The position numbers were made by a program, and so were the translations under genes. The notes under the pieces were generated by a model, which had not been told where the DNA came from, searched no databases, and saw only the letters and a program-made list of their open reading frames with translations. From contig CM077115.1 in NCBI GenBank assembly GCA_039619475.1, positions 510,156,815 through 510,220,814 of the forward strand: a DNA stretch of 64,000 nt. The letters are read 5' to 3'. The stretch comes from Icerya purchasi (lineage: Eukaryota; Arthropoda; Insecta; Hemiptera; Monophlebidae). Shown piece after piece: positions 1 to 10,200 of the stretch; the stretch's first letter is position 1; every line of letters begins with the position of its first letter.

Positions 1-590
1 TTAGGGCAACATTACCAGCATTATACACTTTAAAGAAATATGTAACAAATAAAACGTTAAAAATGGTGTATCATGCGCTAGTGGAATCGAGAATCAGATA
101 TGGAATTCAGGCACGGGAAATGGCTAGGAAAACATACGCGGGGGAAATAAGTTAACCGCAAAATGAAATGCTTAAAATTAATATCAGATCACAAATACGA
201 GACCGAAAGTGAAATAGTACAAAAAGGAAACGCACTGAGCGTTAGAGGAATGTATTTATTCATAAAAATATGGAAATACATAATGACAGATAAGGAAATA
301 GAATTGGAGGAAAGATGAAAAATAGAATACGGGCTGAAGGAAAACTATTTGTGCAAACTGCCGTTAGCTAAAACAAAGATGGAGGAGCAAAGAGACAAAC
401 ACATTATAACGCAATTGTTAAATAAAATGCCTAAAGCAATAATAGAGGAGGAAAAAATTGGCGTGAAAAAAAAGAAAATAAAGGAATGATTACAGATAAA
501 GGAAAATATAGGAGCAATAATAAGCATTAAATAAGAGAAGAGGATAGGGAAATATGATAAACAAAAGTGAAAAAAAGGCGAAGACAAAGA
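1..590 (+). mobile_element. 3' end of a degraded non-LTR retrotransposon (LINE)
   Basis: Reading from base 3 gives a stretch with the segment YHALVESRIRYGIQ. It has the layout of the region just after the reverse transcriptase core of CR1/L2/Jockey-type LINEs, where a Y-x-A-x-x-x-S-x-x-x-YGI pattern is usual. A TAA follows at about base 153. Further on, a lysine-rich stretch with KLPLAKTKMEEQRDKH at about 358-407 resembles the C-terminal tail of the same proteins. The catalytic part lies left of the window. The piece lies antisense to DCTN5, either in its last intron or just downstream. The clade is not certain. Confidence 0.55.
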
Positions 591-2033
591 GACGGAATAA
601 AATAAATAAATCAAATAAAATATATATAAAATAAATAATAGATTAGTTATAGCTAAGTTGGAAATAAGGAAAAATAGGATAAGATTGTAATAAAATGATT
701 TATGCGGCGGTAAGATTGTATAGTATATAAGTAGTATAGTGTAAACATATTTAGATGTAAGAAAACTCGTCGACAAGCGTCTAGCTTGACGAAGAAATGT
801 GTGAATATTAATAAATATATATATATATATTTTCAAAAAAAAAACCTCACTGAAATATTGAAAGTGAATGAACATAAAGCGAACTGTTATACGATTATTA
901 ATAATTAAGCTTTTTAATCAGCACGCTTAAAAGTTTATTGATACTTTGCGTACCCCACATAATCTACTTATAAACAAATAAATCAACAGCACAAAGCATA
1001 TACATAAATTATAGTAAATATTGACTAGTTTTTAGGATGATATGATACGCAATAGTGACACTAGTATTTTATTATGTCCAGCATGGAACACCGACCTGAC
1101 GTATATCAGTAGATAAGAAAAATTATTTAATTTGTATTTCAGAGTGTTTTTGCAACTCAATTCAGTCGACAAACTGAAAAAAAAAAACAAAAAATTATGA
1201 ACAAGTAACTATTTCCCCCCCCTTTTTTTGGCTGGGTCTTGTGCGAATATAGTTGCTAGCCGAAGTATAACAACCAATAAAAATTATAATCCTAACGTTC
1301 CTTTCTGTTCGCATAAAAATTTACAATAAAAAAACTTGTTTTTTCATATGCTTCACGTTTTATAATCAGAGAAGAGTTTCCAATAAAAACAAAATAAATG
1401 TTTTAAGTTAGATATGTTACAGAATATGTATATTGTAATGTTTTAAATTTTTTCAAATTATGTTTAACAACTTTATGCCTCAACAATTGATATACATGAA
1501 ACTAATATAATCTTTTATTTTGGTGTCACGCACTCACCATGTAATTTTCCGTTAGTTGTGCGTTATGGATATTTTACTTAACGAATGGCTTACTTTTTCT
1601 ATCGAAAATAAAACAATAAGCTTGCATTAAAATGCCAACAACTTTACTTTTTGCAAAAATTAAAAAATAAAAATAATTATTTATGTAACGAAAAACTTTC
1701 AGACGGAATCTCGATTATTATAATTTCAAAATTATTTTGCACGTCAAATTGCTCGCTTATTTTTATTCTATTGTGCGAGCATTATTATCAATTATAGAGA
1801 CACGCATTTAAATACACATATATTAAAAAGAGGACGTTGAATGCATATCAATGTACAATTATTTGTCGGCTAAAATTAAACAAAAGAAAATAAAAAGAAC
1901 AAAGGAGTTTACGCGAGCCCTTTAAAATTCCATATTGTTTCACAACTGATTCTGTAACTGATTACGAAGTAATTGTCAAAAAATTAACTATGAGATATAA
2001 TAAAAGTAGTAAATATTTAAAAAAATACTTTAC
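591..2033. other. DCTN5 intron 3 or flank, no exon found
   Basis: AT-rich sequence between the LINE tail and the third DCTN5 exon. I looked on the minus strand for the expected remainder of DCTN5 (the end of the left-handed beta-helix and the C-terminal tail) and found none, so the last exon or exons lie left of the window or were lost. A minus-strand open frame overlapping 345-875 is only the low-complexity antisense of the purine-rich LINE tail. Short poly-A and poly-C runs are present (near 1170 and 1214); nothing else is recognisable. Confidence 0.6.
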
Positions 2034-2145
2034 TATAACGACATTTTTTCCAATATAAACGTAAGAACCGATATCTGCGGCATTTACTATAGAATTTTCA
2101 CCAATATAAACGCTATCACCTATACGCATCGGAAAAAATGCTACT
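2034..2145 (-). CDS. DCTN5: Dynactin subunit 5, exon 3
   Basis: 112 bases. The reverse strand enters through an AG acceptor at 2147-2146 and leaves through a GT donor at 2033-2032. The first base completes a split GGA codon. It reads [20 protein letters not shown] and then [18 protein letters not shown], successive hexapeptide-type repeats of the left-handed beta-helix, closely like the same segment of vertebrate DCTN5. The exon ends in phase 0. The next exon is not in the window. Confidence 0.9.
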
Positions 2146-2273
2146 CTGAAATCAAACCAATAATATAAAATAAACTTTTTCTCTACGTGACCGACTTTGT
2201 TTTTATAAACTAAAATTTAAGAGTTCATATATCAGTTTCCTGATACACTTTTACATTTATAATACACGCTTAC

Positions 2274-2461
2274 CCTGTAGCAAATTTTTTATATGGAGGT
2301 CTGATAACGCAGTTTTTACTAATAATGCAATATCTACCGGTTCGTACATTTGCTAAATCTGCTCGAATTATTGAATCCGATTGAACGATAACTCTTCCAA
2401 TTAAAATAATATTTTGAGAACCGCATAATATCGTCTGTCTGCTAACTTTATTTCCCGATGC
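2274..2461 (-). CDS. DCTN5: Dynactin subunit 5, exon 2
   Basis: 188 bases between an AG acceptor (2463-2462) and a GT donor (2273-2272, GTAAGC). It enters in phase 0 and leaves with two bases of a glycine codon. It encodes [18 protein letters not shown] followed by the [20 protein letters not shown] and [10 protein letters not shown] segments. These match the [18 protein letters not shown] and VIRPPFKKF landmarks of DCTN5, a beta-helix subunit of the dynactin pointed-end complex. Confidence 0.92.
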
Positions 2462-2540
2462 CTGAAATATTTTATTGAGTTAATTTATAAACTGAATTTT
2501 ACATAATAATTGTAAAAGAAATTGTTTCGGACAAACATAC

Positions 2541-2588
2541 CGTTTCTACATATTCATTTTTATTGTAATAAATATCTTCGAGTTCCAT
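2541..2588 (-). CDS. DCTN5: Dynactin subunit 5, first coding exon
   Basis: The ATG (reverse complement of 2586-2588) opens MELEDIYYNKNEYVET, matching the conserved MELGELLYNKSEYIET start of DCTN5, so the start is well supported. A GTATGT donor follows at 2540. The three exons together give about 116 of roughly 180 residues. DCTN5 (p25) sits at the pointed end of dynactin, the dynein cofactor, with DCTN4, DCTN6 and ACTR10. The gene is divergent from the P5B ATPase gene, with 1.1 kb between start codons. No in-frame damage is seen, so I take it as functional. Confidence 0.92.
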
Positions 2589-3689
2589 TCTTCTTTTTAT
2601 GCGGTATTCTAACTGTACTCCATTCAAATCTGTAACAAAATTATAAGTTTCGGAAATTTTATGCAATCATTTTAAATACCGTGTATTTTGATTTTAAATA
2701 TATTATAAGAATTTATCAACATACAAAAATACCTTAATAACATAGATTACTTCTTCCGCGTTGCATTTGCAAACGAAAACATAGATAACGATTTTACGCG
2801 CTTCAATAAACAGAAAAACCAAGTGGTTGTAGAAAATGTATTTTTGAAAGTGTTTGTGATTTTAATTAATTTATATTATATCTGATACATTTTATTATGA
2901 TTCAGGAATTATAGATGAAATAATTCCTTAATTTGTTATATGGAAATTAACTTGCTTTTAATCTAAAAATAAAAGTGTAAAAACAAATTTTCACAATAAT
3001 TACTAAAATAATAATTCTTTATTACCGTTTAAGGAAGTTTTTATAATTGTTTTAATTTCGTACAAAAAAAAAAACAACAAAAAAACACAAAAAGATTGAA
3101 ATAATTTTCGACAAGTCGATATTTTCAACGGGGAAATGCAAAGTAATACTGTGTATATTGTAAATTCATCGCGGTTAAAAAATTAACGATTAATCACGTG
3201 TATTTTTTTCAAATTCAATCCTGTTTTCGTGATAAAGGCGTCGGGTTTTGCGTTTTGGTGTTGTTCACGTTAATGAATTTTATGATTTTAATGTGAATTC
3301 TATTATTTATTATTTATGAAAATGGGCTATTGTTTATTATTTTTTAAACTGCGGTTCTTAAAATTTTGCTTTTGTGAACAGTTTATGAAATTATATCCTA
3401 TGATTAATTCTATTGAGTTTTTAAGGTTACGAAAGTTCTGACTAAAAATGTGTACAACTATGTTTGAATTAGTTACTTTCCTAATTGAATCACATGGAAA
3501 ATGTGACTTAAAACGTGCAAAAATAGGATGGAGGAAACCGGATCCTGATCCTGGAGAAAGATAGCACTGTTACATAAATCTTTTAGCGAGATTTAAAAAC
3601 GCTTTTGTTCTTACAGACTGTCGAATATAATTTCGTGTTTAATATAAAAAATTATGTGATTAGTGAATATTGTTTGCATTTTATTTACG
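2589..3689. promoter_or_regulatory. Shared 5' region between DCTN5 and the P5B ATPase gene
   Basis: 1,101 bases separate two divergent start codons, so both 5' UTRs and promoters must lie here unless there are distant non-coding first exons. The sequence is AT-rich, with poly-A around 3063-3090. I see no convincing TATA box or CpG-rich core. An in-frame TGA at 3657-3659 lies upstream of the ATPase ATG and supports that start. The role is inferred only from gene layout. Confidence 0.5.
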
Positions 3690-3780
3690 ATGTCGGCTGA
3701 TAAAAATAACGGTACGTTTCCTCTAAAATTTTTAAATGGTCAGGAAAGAGAGGAATGTGGTGATAATCAACCATTAAGAT
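3690..3780 (+). CDS. ATP13A3: P5B ATPase exon 1 (residues 1-30)
   Basis: Starts at ATG 3690 (MSADKNNGTFPLKFLNGQER), with an in-frame stop upstream at 3657. It ends with one base of the next codon before a GTAAGT donor. This N-terminal cytosolic tail is poorly conserved in the family. The start rests on the frame linking to exon 2 and on the upstream stop, not on similarity, so an additional 5' coding exon cannot be fully excluded. Confidence 0.75.
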
Positions 3781-3883
3781 GTAAGTATTTTCTATATTTC
3801 ACATAAAACTAAGTTCACTGCATAAAACCATCTTGTTAATCTGTAGAAAGTTAAAATTAAATGCGTTAATGTTTTTTTTGAAG

Positions 3884-3960
3884 GCTCTCAAACTATTTGC
3901 ATTATTCCTGATGCGGATCCTACAGTTGAATATATTGAACTTGGAGAGGAATATAAATTA
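3884..3960 (+). CDS. ATP13A3: P5B ATPase exon 2 (residues 31-56)
   Basis: 77 bases between AAG (3881-3883) and GTAAGT. It reads CSQTICIIPDADPTVEYIEL and ends GEEYKL in phase 0. Joined to exon 3 it gives EEYKLKIFGYQKN, matching the ...E(I/L)YGY... element that precedes the first membrane segment of P5B proteins. That makes a direct junction across the 35-kb intron likely. Confidence 0.8.
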
Positions 3961-4727
3961 GTAAGTTTGTTTTTAAATTAAATCTTATTAAACTTCGTTA
4001 TCGTATAAAAAATTAACAATTTCAGGGGCTATAAATTCTGTAGTTTGTGGTATTCTTAATTTTTTTGTTTTTTTCCCTTTGAAAGAAATAAAATTGGCTA
4101 ATCGTGTCACTTGTTAAGACGTGTAATTATAAAAATTTAATCCCAGGCCGTTAATAGTACGTCAGTGTTAAAAATTAATAAATTTTAAATAGATAAATGC
4201 AAAATTACTCGCGATAAGTAATAATTTCAATTTATAGCAACCTTTTCATTTACTGTTTTAATAATTAAACACGAAATAAATATTTATGATGAAAAATATT
4301 CCTTTTTTGAAACTGCTACCAATTGCATTATAGAACTGTAAATAATAATTTTAATTCGATTCTTGAAGTTTATTTTATGCTTACTAAAGTGAAACATATG
4401 TAGTTTGTGATTAGCCTAATTTGAAAAAAAGAAAAGTTGAATTGGTGCTACTTATGATATCTTTGCATTCATATTTGTTTAATGCTAATAGTTCTTATAT
4501 TTTATTTCGGAGTTTTATTAACTATTAAATCAGATATTGTACTCAATAGTGATAATTTTTATAGATCAGTGACAGTAATATCTTAATAATAGTTTACTAT
4601 TTATTCACAACATTGTTTTGAACAACATTCCTTACAGGTTTTGATTTAAGGGATCATTATTGGTTAACTAAGGATAAAGAGAATTTACTAGTTTCTGAAA
4701 TTTAGTGTAATGATTGATATATTAAAA

Positions 4728-4893
4728 ATATATATATATATATATTAGTGTAGAACTGCTCAGTGAGCAATAAATTTATTCGGTACTGGCCTCCTACTCT
4801 CGTTAGTGCCGTTGAGTTTAGTATATTGTGAACCTTAACTTCACAATCCCTAACGCCCTGTCAAGGGTATGGGACTTTACTTTACTTTACTTT
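4728..4893. repeat. AT microsatellite and short element ending in (ACTTT)n
   Basis: An AT dinucleotide run at about 4727-4746 is followed by a GC-richer segment (4755-4870). That segment ends in four tandem ACTTT pentamers at 4873-4892. A unique body with a short simple-repeat tail is what a SINE or truncated LINE 3' end often looks like. No RNA polymerase III A/B boxes were identified, so the class is open. Confidence 0.35.
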
Positions 4894-5129
4894 ATGGTGT
4901 AAAAATGAAAATATCGAATTCTACAGATTCTCATTCAAATAGAGCCTTAAAATTAATATTTTATCAACACGTTAAATTTTTTGTAGGTTAATCGTTTTAA
5001 GTGTATACCTATTAACAATTGACTGATTCAATGTTTATATTTACAGGATGTTTTTTTAACCTTTACACATTTTCCCGTATCAACTTTTTCTTACTATTTT
5101 GTTTATTTTTTATGTCTCTCTTTTACTTT

Positions 5130-5131
<2 letters not shown>

Positions 5132-5180
<49 letters not shown>

Positions 5181-5193
5181 CGTGTGCGTGTGT
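5132..5193. repeat. (TA)n(TG)n microsatellite
   Basis: About 29 bases of alternating TA run straight into TG/CG dinucleotides (to 5193). Between here and 6320 the sequence is AT-rich intron without recognised features; short open frames there are not supported. Confidence 0.9.
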
Positions 5194-6324
5194 CTACACA
5201 CATACATGAACATATGCCCTACTAGGAGCTCAGTTCCAGAGACCACTGCTTCTCATAAGTCCACTACTCTGGCGTTTACAAACACAAGAAAACTGTGAAA
5301 GGTTAACTAAAAACAAATAGTAACACATTTAATTGTAAATTGTTAAGACAATAAAATATTTCCAAGGAATTTTGATATTTTAAGAATACGAAGAAAGAAA
5401 GAAGGGAAAAAAGTGATAGATGATAGACACCAACTGTCGAGAGGGGGTAATAACATTTTGTACAATTTGAAGTTGCTCAATAAATGAATATGGATATAAT
5501 ACATTTTCTTCGCACATTTCTCCTATTAGTAAAACAAATTTTTTTTCGACCCTTCCTCTCTGTAATAATTCGTTTCTACCGCAATCACGAATAACTATTT
5601 TATATGTATATGTTTAGATTAAATTTATTTTCATTATTTTTATTTAAATTTTCTACCAGTAGCTACTTTTTGTATTTTGTCTAATTACCTTATATGCATT
5701 TTTTTTGAGTTTGAATATTTCAGTGCTCTTCTGGAAATATGGATTCATAAAACCGTAAATTAGAGCAGTTACTTGAGTCGTTACTTTGAATGTGATGTGT
5801 AACCATAACAATTTTGTTAATGATAGTTTTTTTACGAAATGCTTTTGGAAAATATTCATTTTTTTATAATCTACAGAATTAGAATCACGTATAATTTTTA
5901 GTAATTCCTCAACAGTTTAATTGTTCAATTTCGCAGTTTAATTTTAAATAATCTTAAAAAGGTAATTATTATGGACTATAGGTTAGCTACATTTTTTTAT
6001 CAAATGGCCAATATTTTATTAAAATAAATTCCCAATTTTCTTTTTTTGAATCCTGTTCAGTTGAAATTTTGATAAAATTTTATTCATAGAATCTACTTTG
6101 ATACTCGTTGGATACAAGTTCAGTGTTGTAATACACAAATTTACCACGGTGTGTTGTTGAATAAGCCGTATTTTTAAGGAATTAAATGTAATTGTAAGGT
6201 GCGTAGTTTTCAAAAGGGTTATTTGAAAATTATGTAATAAAGGAGAAGATTGTTGTATTCCTCTACTCCCGATCGAACAGGGACGAATGAGAATAACAAA
6301 TTAAGACTATAAATATCCTCTTTT

Positions 6325-6468
6325 TATTTATTTGCGAGAGGTCTACGCGATGCCGATTGGAAGTTTGTATGGGTACGTGGTGGTAAAATCTACGCACGTA
6401 AAAGCGAATTAACACCGGTTATACGCATCATGTCAAAAGAACACGTTTCTGATCTGAAACAGAAATGA
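6325..6468 (+). pseudogene. LINE ORF1 remnant, baculovirus FP-like C-terminal domain
   Basis: In-frame sequence ending at TGA 6466-6468 reads DADWKFVWVRGGKIYARKSE and then TPVIRIMSKEHVSDLKQK. The pattern W-K-F-V-W-x-x-x-G-K-I-x-x-R-K followed by VIRI and a DL pair is the C-terminal signature of FP-domain ORF1 proteins in CR1/L2/Daphne-type LINEs. The N-terminal part is absent, so the copy is 5'-truncated. The later spacing to ORF2 supports that they belong to one element. Confidence 0.65.
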
Positions 6469-7331
6469 CTAGTTCACAGGCTGATCTATTTTTTGAATCA
6501 TTATTACTTTAATTTTCATTTTTACGTCGTATTATTAGATTCTTGTATACTATTATTTTGTAAATATTTGTATATTTCCCTCTTTATCTATATACCTCAA
6601 TTCTGTCTACAAGCTAAATTTGGTTCTACAGCTAGTAGTTTTAACTTTATCGGGGTTGAAAAGCTGGCGACTTCAAAGGTAATACTTAGGTTTATACATC
6701 AGCTTAATTTTAGATTTCTAATATTTTATCCTCATATTCATATTCTGTCAATCATTATATTTTAAATTCCTATATTACTTATTCTATTTTTCCTTTATTG
6801 TTCTTTTCTGTTACTTCCACTCATCTCGATATCAAATACCTTATATCAACTATTTAAATTATTGTATTACTGTATAAAGTTATTTACCTTTTCAATAATA
6901 ATTAGGTTTTTAATTAAACTTTTTAATAATACCCGTGCAATAGTTATCCCACGGCACGATAGCTATAACCATGCATATGCACATCTATATACTACGATTA
7001 TCATATTCTATTTTAGATTAATATATTATAACTAACAATTTCGCTAGTACATTATCCGAAAACGATATCTATACAACATTACATATCGCTGCTCCTCAAA
7101 AACAAAAAAAAAAAAAAAAAAAAAAATCTTTTCCCGGCCACTTGTCTTTAACAAAAATAAATAAGATAATGATCTAAACTACTCAAAAATGATGAATCAT
7201 AAAATACGATTTTACAATTTACGGCATATTAAGTAATTTAAAGAATTTTTCCCTCCATTATAGTTTGCCGTAATGGATATAATAATCAACTAGCTAAATT
7301 TTACCAGTACATATAACTCAAAAACACTCAT

Positions 7332-10157
7332 ATGATTTCTAACAGTTTAAATATTTTATCACTTAATGTACGAAGCTTAAGAGCTCATTTCAACGAACTG
7401 ATATTACTGTTGAATGAGTGTGATCGGGAATACGATCTGTTAATCTTATCCGAAACCTGGTTAACCGATGAGGAGGTTACTCGCTATGATATTCCGGGAT
7501 ACACAGTTCGTGCAGATTGTAGAATACATAAACGTTCGGGGAGTATATCAGTTTACATTAAAAAGAGCTTAAAAATTTCGAATATTGAATGTAAAAAAAT
7601 TTCCACTGGAAACATAGTATGTGTAAACATTAAATTATACAGTAGTTGTATTCTCTCGGTCGTAGGAATTTACCGTTTTTGCGATTCCCAACAATCAGAA
7701 TTTCTCTTAGAGCTCAATGAGGTTATAGGTACGTTAAATCGAGTTGCACTAATTACAGGAGACATAAATATAAATCTACTTGATAATTTGAAAAGTACGA
7801 ATTATCTAAACTTGCTCAGTTCACACGGATTTAAAAGCATGCGTAACCATCCTACATATAGCAGGGAAAAAGATAGGTATTCATCTTGTTTGGATCACGT
7901 TTTTGTCCGTGGTATTATAAATCACAATACGCCGTTGAATGCCAGTGTCCAAATTTTACCATGCAATTTCTCCGACCACTCTATGCTACATATTAACATT
8001 AATACAGTTTTCAACCCTCATCTAAATGGTAATGAGCAAGCATATACTGTTGTTGATAAGTTGTTGCTGAAAAACAACCTAAAGCAGTGCAAATTGCAAG
8101 TACTTTACACTGAATCACAGTCTATAGACGAGAAGTTCGCGACATTTATATCAATGGTTAAAAGTGCGTTAGATCGTTCTAAAAGGATATGTAAACACAA
8201 TAAATCTTGCCGGAAAAGAACAGAATGGGTCACTAACGAGGTAATGGAGTTATCATGGGAAAAAAACTCATTATATAAACAAGTCAAGCAGTATCCCACA
8301 AATGACAATATACTACGTCAGTTTAAATTTGTTTTTAAAAAATTGCAAAAATTAGCTAGAGTTGCGAAAAAAGAATATTACTCAAATAAATTACATCACT
8401 ACAGTAATAATCCTAAACAATACTGGGCTCTTATCAAAAAGGTAATAGGTAACAAAAAACCAATCTTACAAGAAATTTCTGTCAATAGCGAATTAATAAC
8501 AGTACGCGAAAACGAGTATATTATAGCTAACCATTTTAACAACTACTTCGTAAATATAATTAAATCTATTAAAACTAGTTTGGTTTCCGATCCGAACAGT
8601 TTCTTCACGCCTAATTATTGTAGTAGCTCGTTTGGGTTTATAGATTTCACTATGCACGACATTAGAACTGCTATATTGTCACTCCCGAATAAGAATTCAT
8701 ATGGCTTTGATGAAATCTCAATAATACTTATAAAAGAAAATATAGAATTCTTCATTAAACCTTTAATGTATTTATTTAATGAATCCATTATGATGGGTAC
8801 TTTTCCTGACATTTTAAAAATCGGAATAATAACACCGGTATTTAAAAGCGGCAATGTTACTGACATCGCTAATTATAGACCGATATGTTTATTATCATCT
8901 TTCTCAAAAATTTTCGAAAAGTGCATAAAAATAAAGATTTTAGAATATCTAAATAAACAAGATTATTTCAGTGAAAATCAATACGGTTTCTTACAAAACA
9001 AATGCACTGACGACGCCTTGTTTAATCACATAACAACAATTTCCGAAAAATTAGAGTATGGGTGTTCCGTTGCTGCAGTATATTTAGACTTATGCAAAGC
9101 GTTCGACACAGTTGAGCACAATATACTTTTATAGAAATTACACGCTTGCGGTTTCCGCGGTTTTATGTATAGTTGGTTCCATTCTTACTTAACAAATAGG
9201 AAAATTGTCACAAAAATAAATAAAACTCTTAGCGATAGTTTAATACAAGAATACGGCGTACCACAGGGTAGCATTTTGGGACCCATTTTATTTTTAATAT
9301 ATATAAATGACTTATGTAATTTAAATATATCAGGGAAAATATACACCTATGCGGATGATACTGTCTTGATTGCAAGTTCACGATTTGTAAATTTACTACA
9401 ATGTCAAATTCAGAACGATGTGAGCAGAGTACGTAATTGGATGTATAACAGTAAGTTACAGTTAAATGTTAAAAAAACAAAATATTTAATATACAGCAAT
9501 CTTCCACAGCACAGATGGGACCAAATAAAAATAGAATGGGAGGATAATATTTTTATAGACCGAGTGTATGATGTGAAATATTTGGGGGTATACTTAGATT
9601 GCAAATTATTATGGAATAGACATCTATATTACCTATCGGCAAAATTAAGGAAATTGAACTACCTATTTTATTATTTAAAACAACATTTCAGTAAGAAACA
9701 ACTCCGTACGATATATCTTGCATTTTATTAAGCGACATTAGCTTACGGTATTATACACTGGGGTGGTGCGGCTAAATATCATCTTACGCCGATAATTTCT
9801 TTACAAAAATCTTTAAGTAAAACGATTAGTTCTGGAATACACTCCATCACTAATAGCAGTTTAGTAAATGTCGAGGATCTTTATATTACGAACTTATTAT
9901 TGTATGTGCTAAAAAATAAAGAAAAGTTCAATATACAATTCAAGTCCGGAATAACTAGGGCATCACAGCAAGAGAAAGCAGAACTACCATTTTACATTAA
10001 ATTTCACAGTAGAACGCAAGCGAGATACATTGGGGCTAAGCTTTTTAATACATTACCAGCAACGCTAAAAAATAAGCTTAAAAATTACAAATATAAGCGA
10101 AAAATTTTAATACATTATATCACTACTAAATCTAATGAAAATAGTATGATAAGTTAA
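7332..10157 (+). pseudogene. LINE ORF2: endonuclease-reverse transcriptase with two in-frame stops
   Basis: One frame of 942 codons is interrupted only by TAG at 9132-9134 and TAA at 9729-9731. The frame is the same on both sides of each stop, so these are point changes, not indels. N-terminal endonuclease: LNVRSLRAHF at the start, SETWL, GDINI, and an SDHS-type end near 7970. Reverse transcriptase: NYRPICLLSSFSKIFEK, DLCKAFDTVEH, GVPQGSILGPILF and the catalytic YADD at 9348-9359. The C-terminal part has AYGIIHWGG and a basic tail. The first stop falls where relatives have KKLH or similar, the second in an LxY(S/A)xL region. Endonuclease and palm motifs look intact, so the copy is fairly young. 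Confidence 0.85.
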
Positions 10158-10200
10158 TGAAATTCTAATATTATAATGTCGATTTGAGAACAAGTACAAT

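Larger units (their letters stand above)
6325..10200 (+). mobile_element. CR1/L2/Daphne-type LINE, 5'-truncated
   Basis: The element comprises the C-terminal end of an ORF1 (about 6325-6468), an 860-base spacer containing an A23 run at 7104-7126, and an almost complete ORF2 (7332-10157). ORF2 has an apurinic endonuclease domain and a reverse transcriptase but no RNase H. An FP-like ORF1 with an APE-RT ORF2 points to the CR1/L2/Crack/Daphne group. It lies in intron 2 in the same orientation as the gene. Neither the exact 3' end nor target-site duplications could be fixed. Confidence 0.75.

Noticed and set aside
345..875. 176-codon minus-strand open frame
   Set aside because: It is the antisense of a purine-rich LINE tail; its composition is almost only F, L, I, S and Y, with no domain or splice context.
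5019..5225. 68-codon frame with YIYIYIYMCVCVCV
   Set aside because: A translation of a TA/TG microsatellite.
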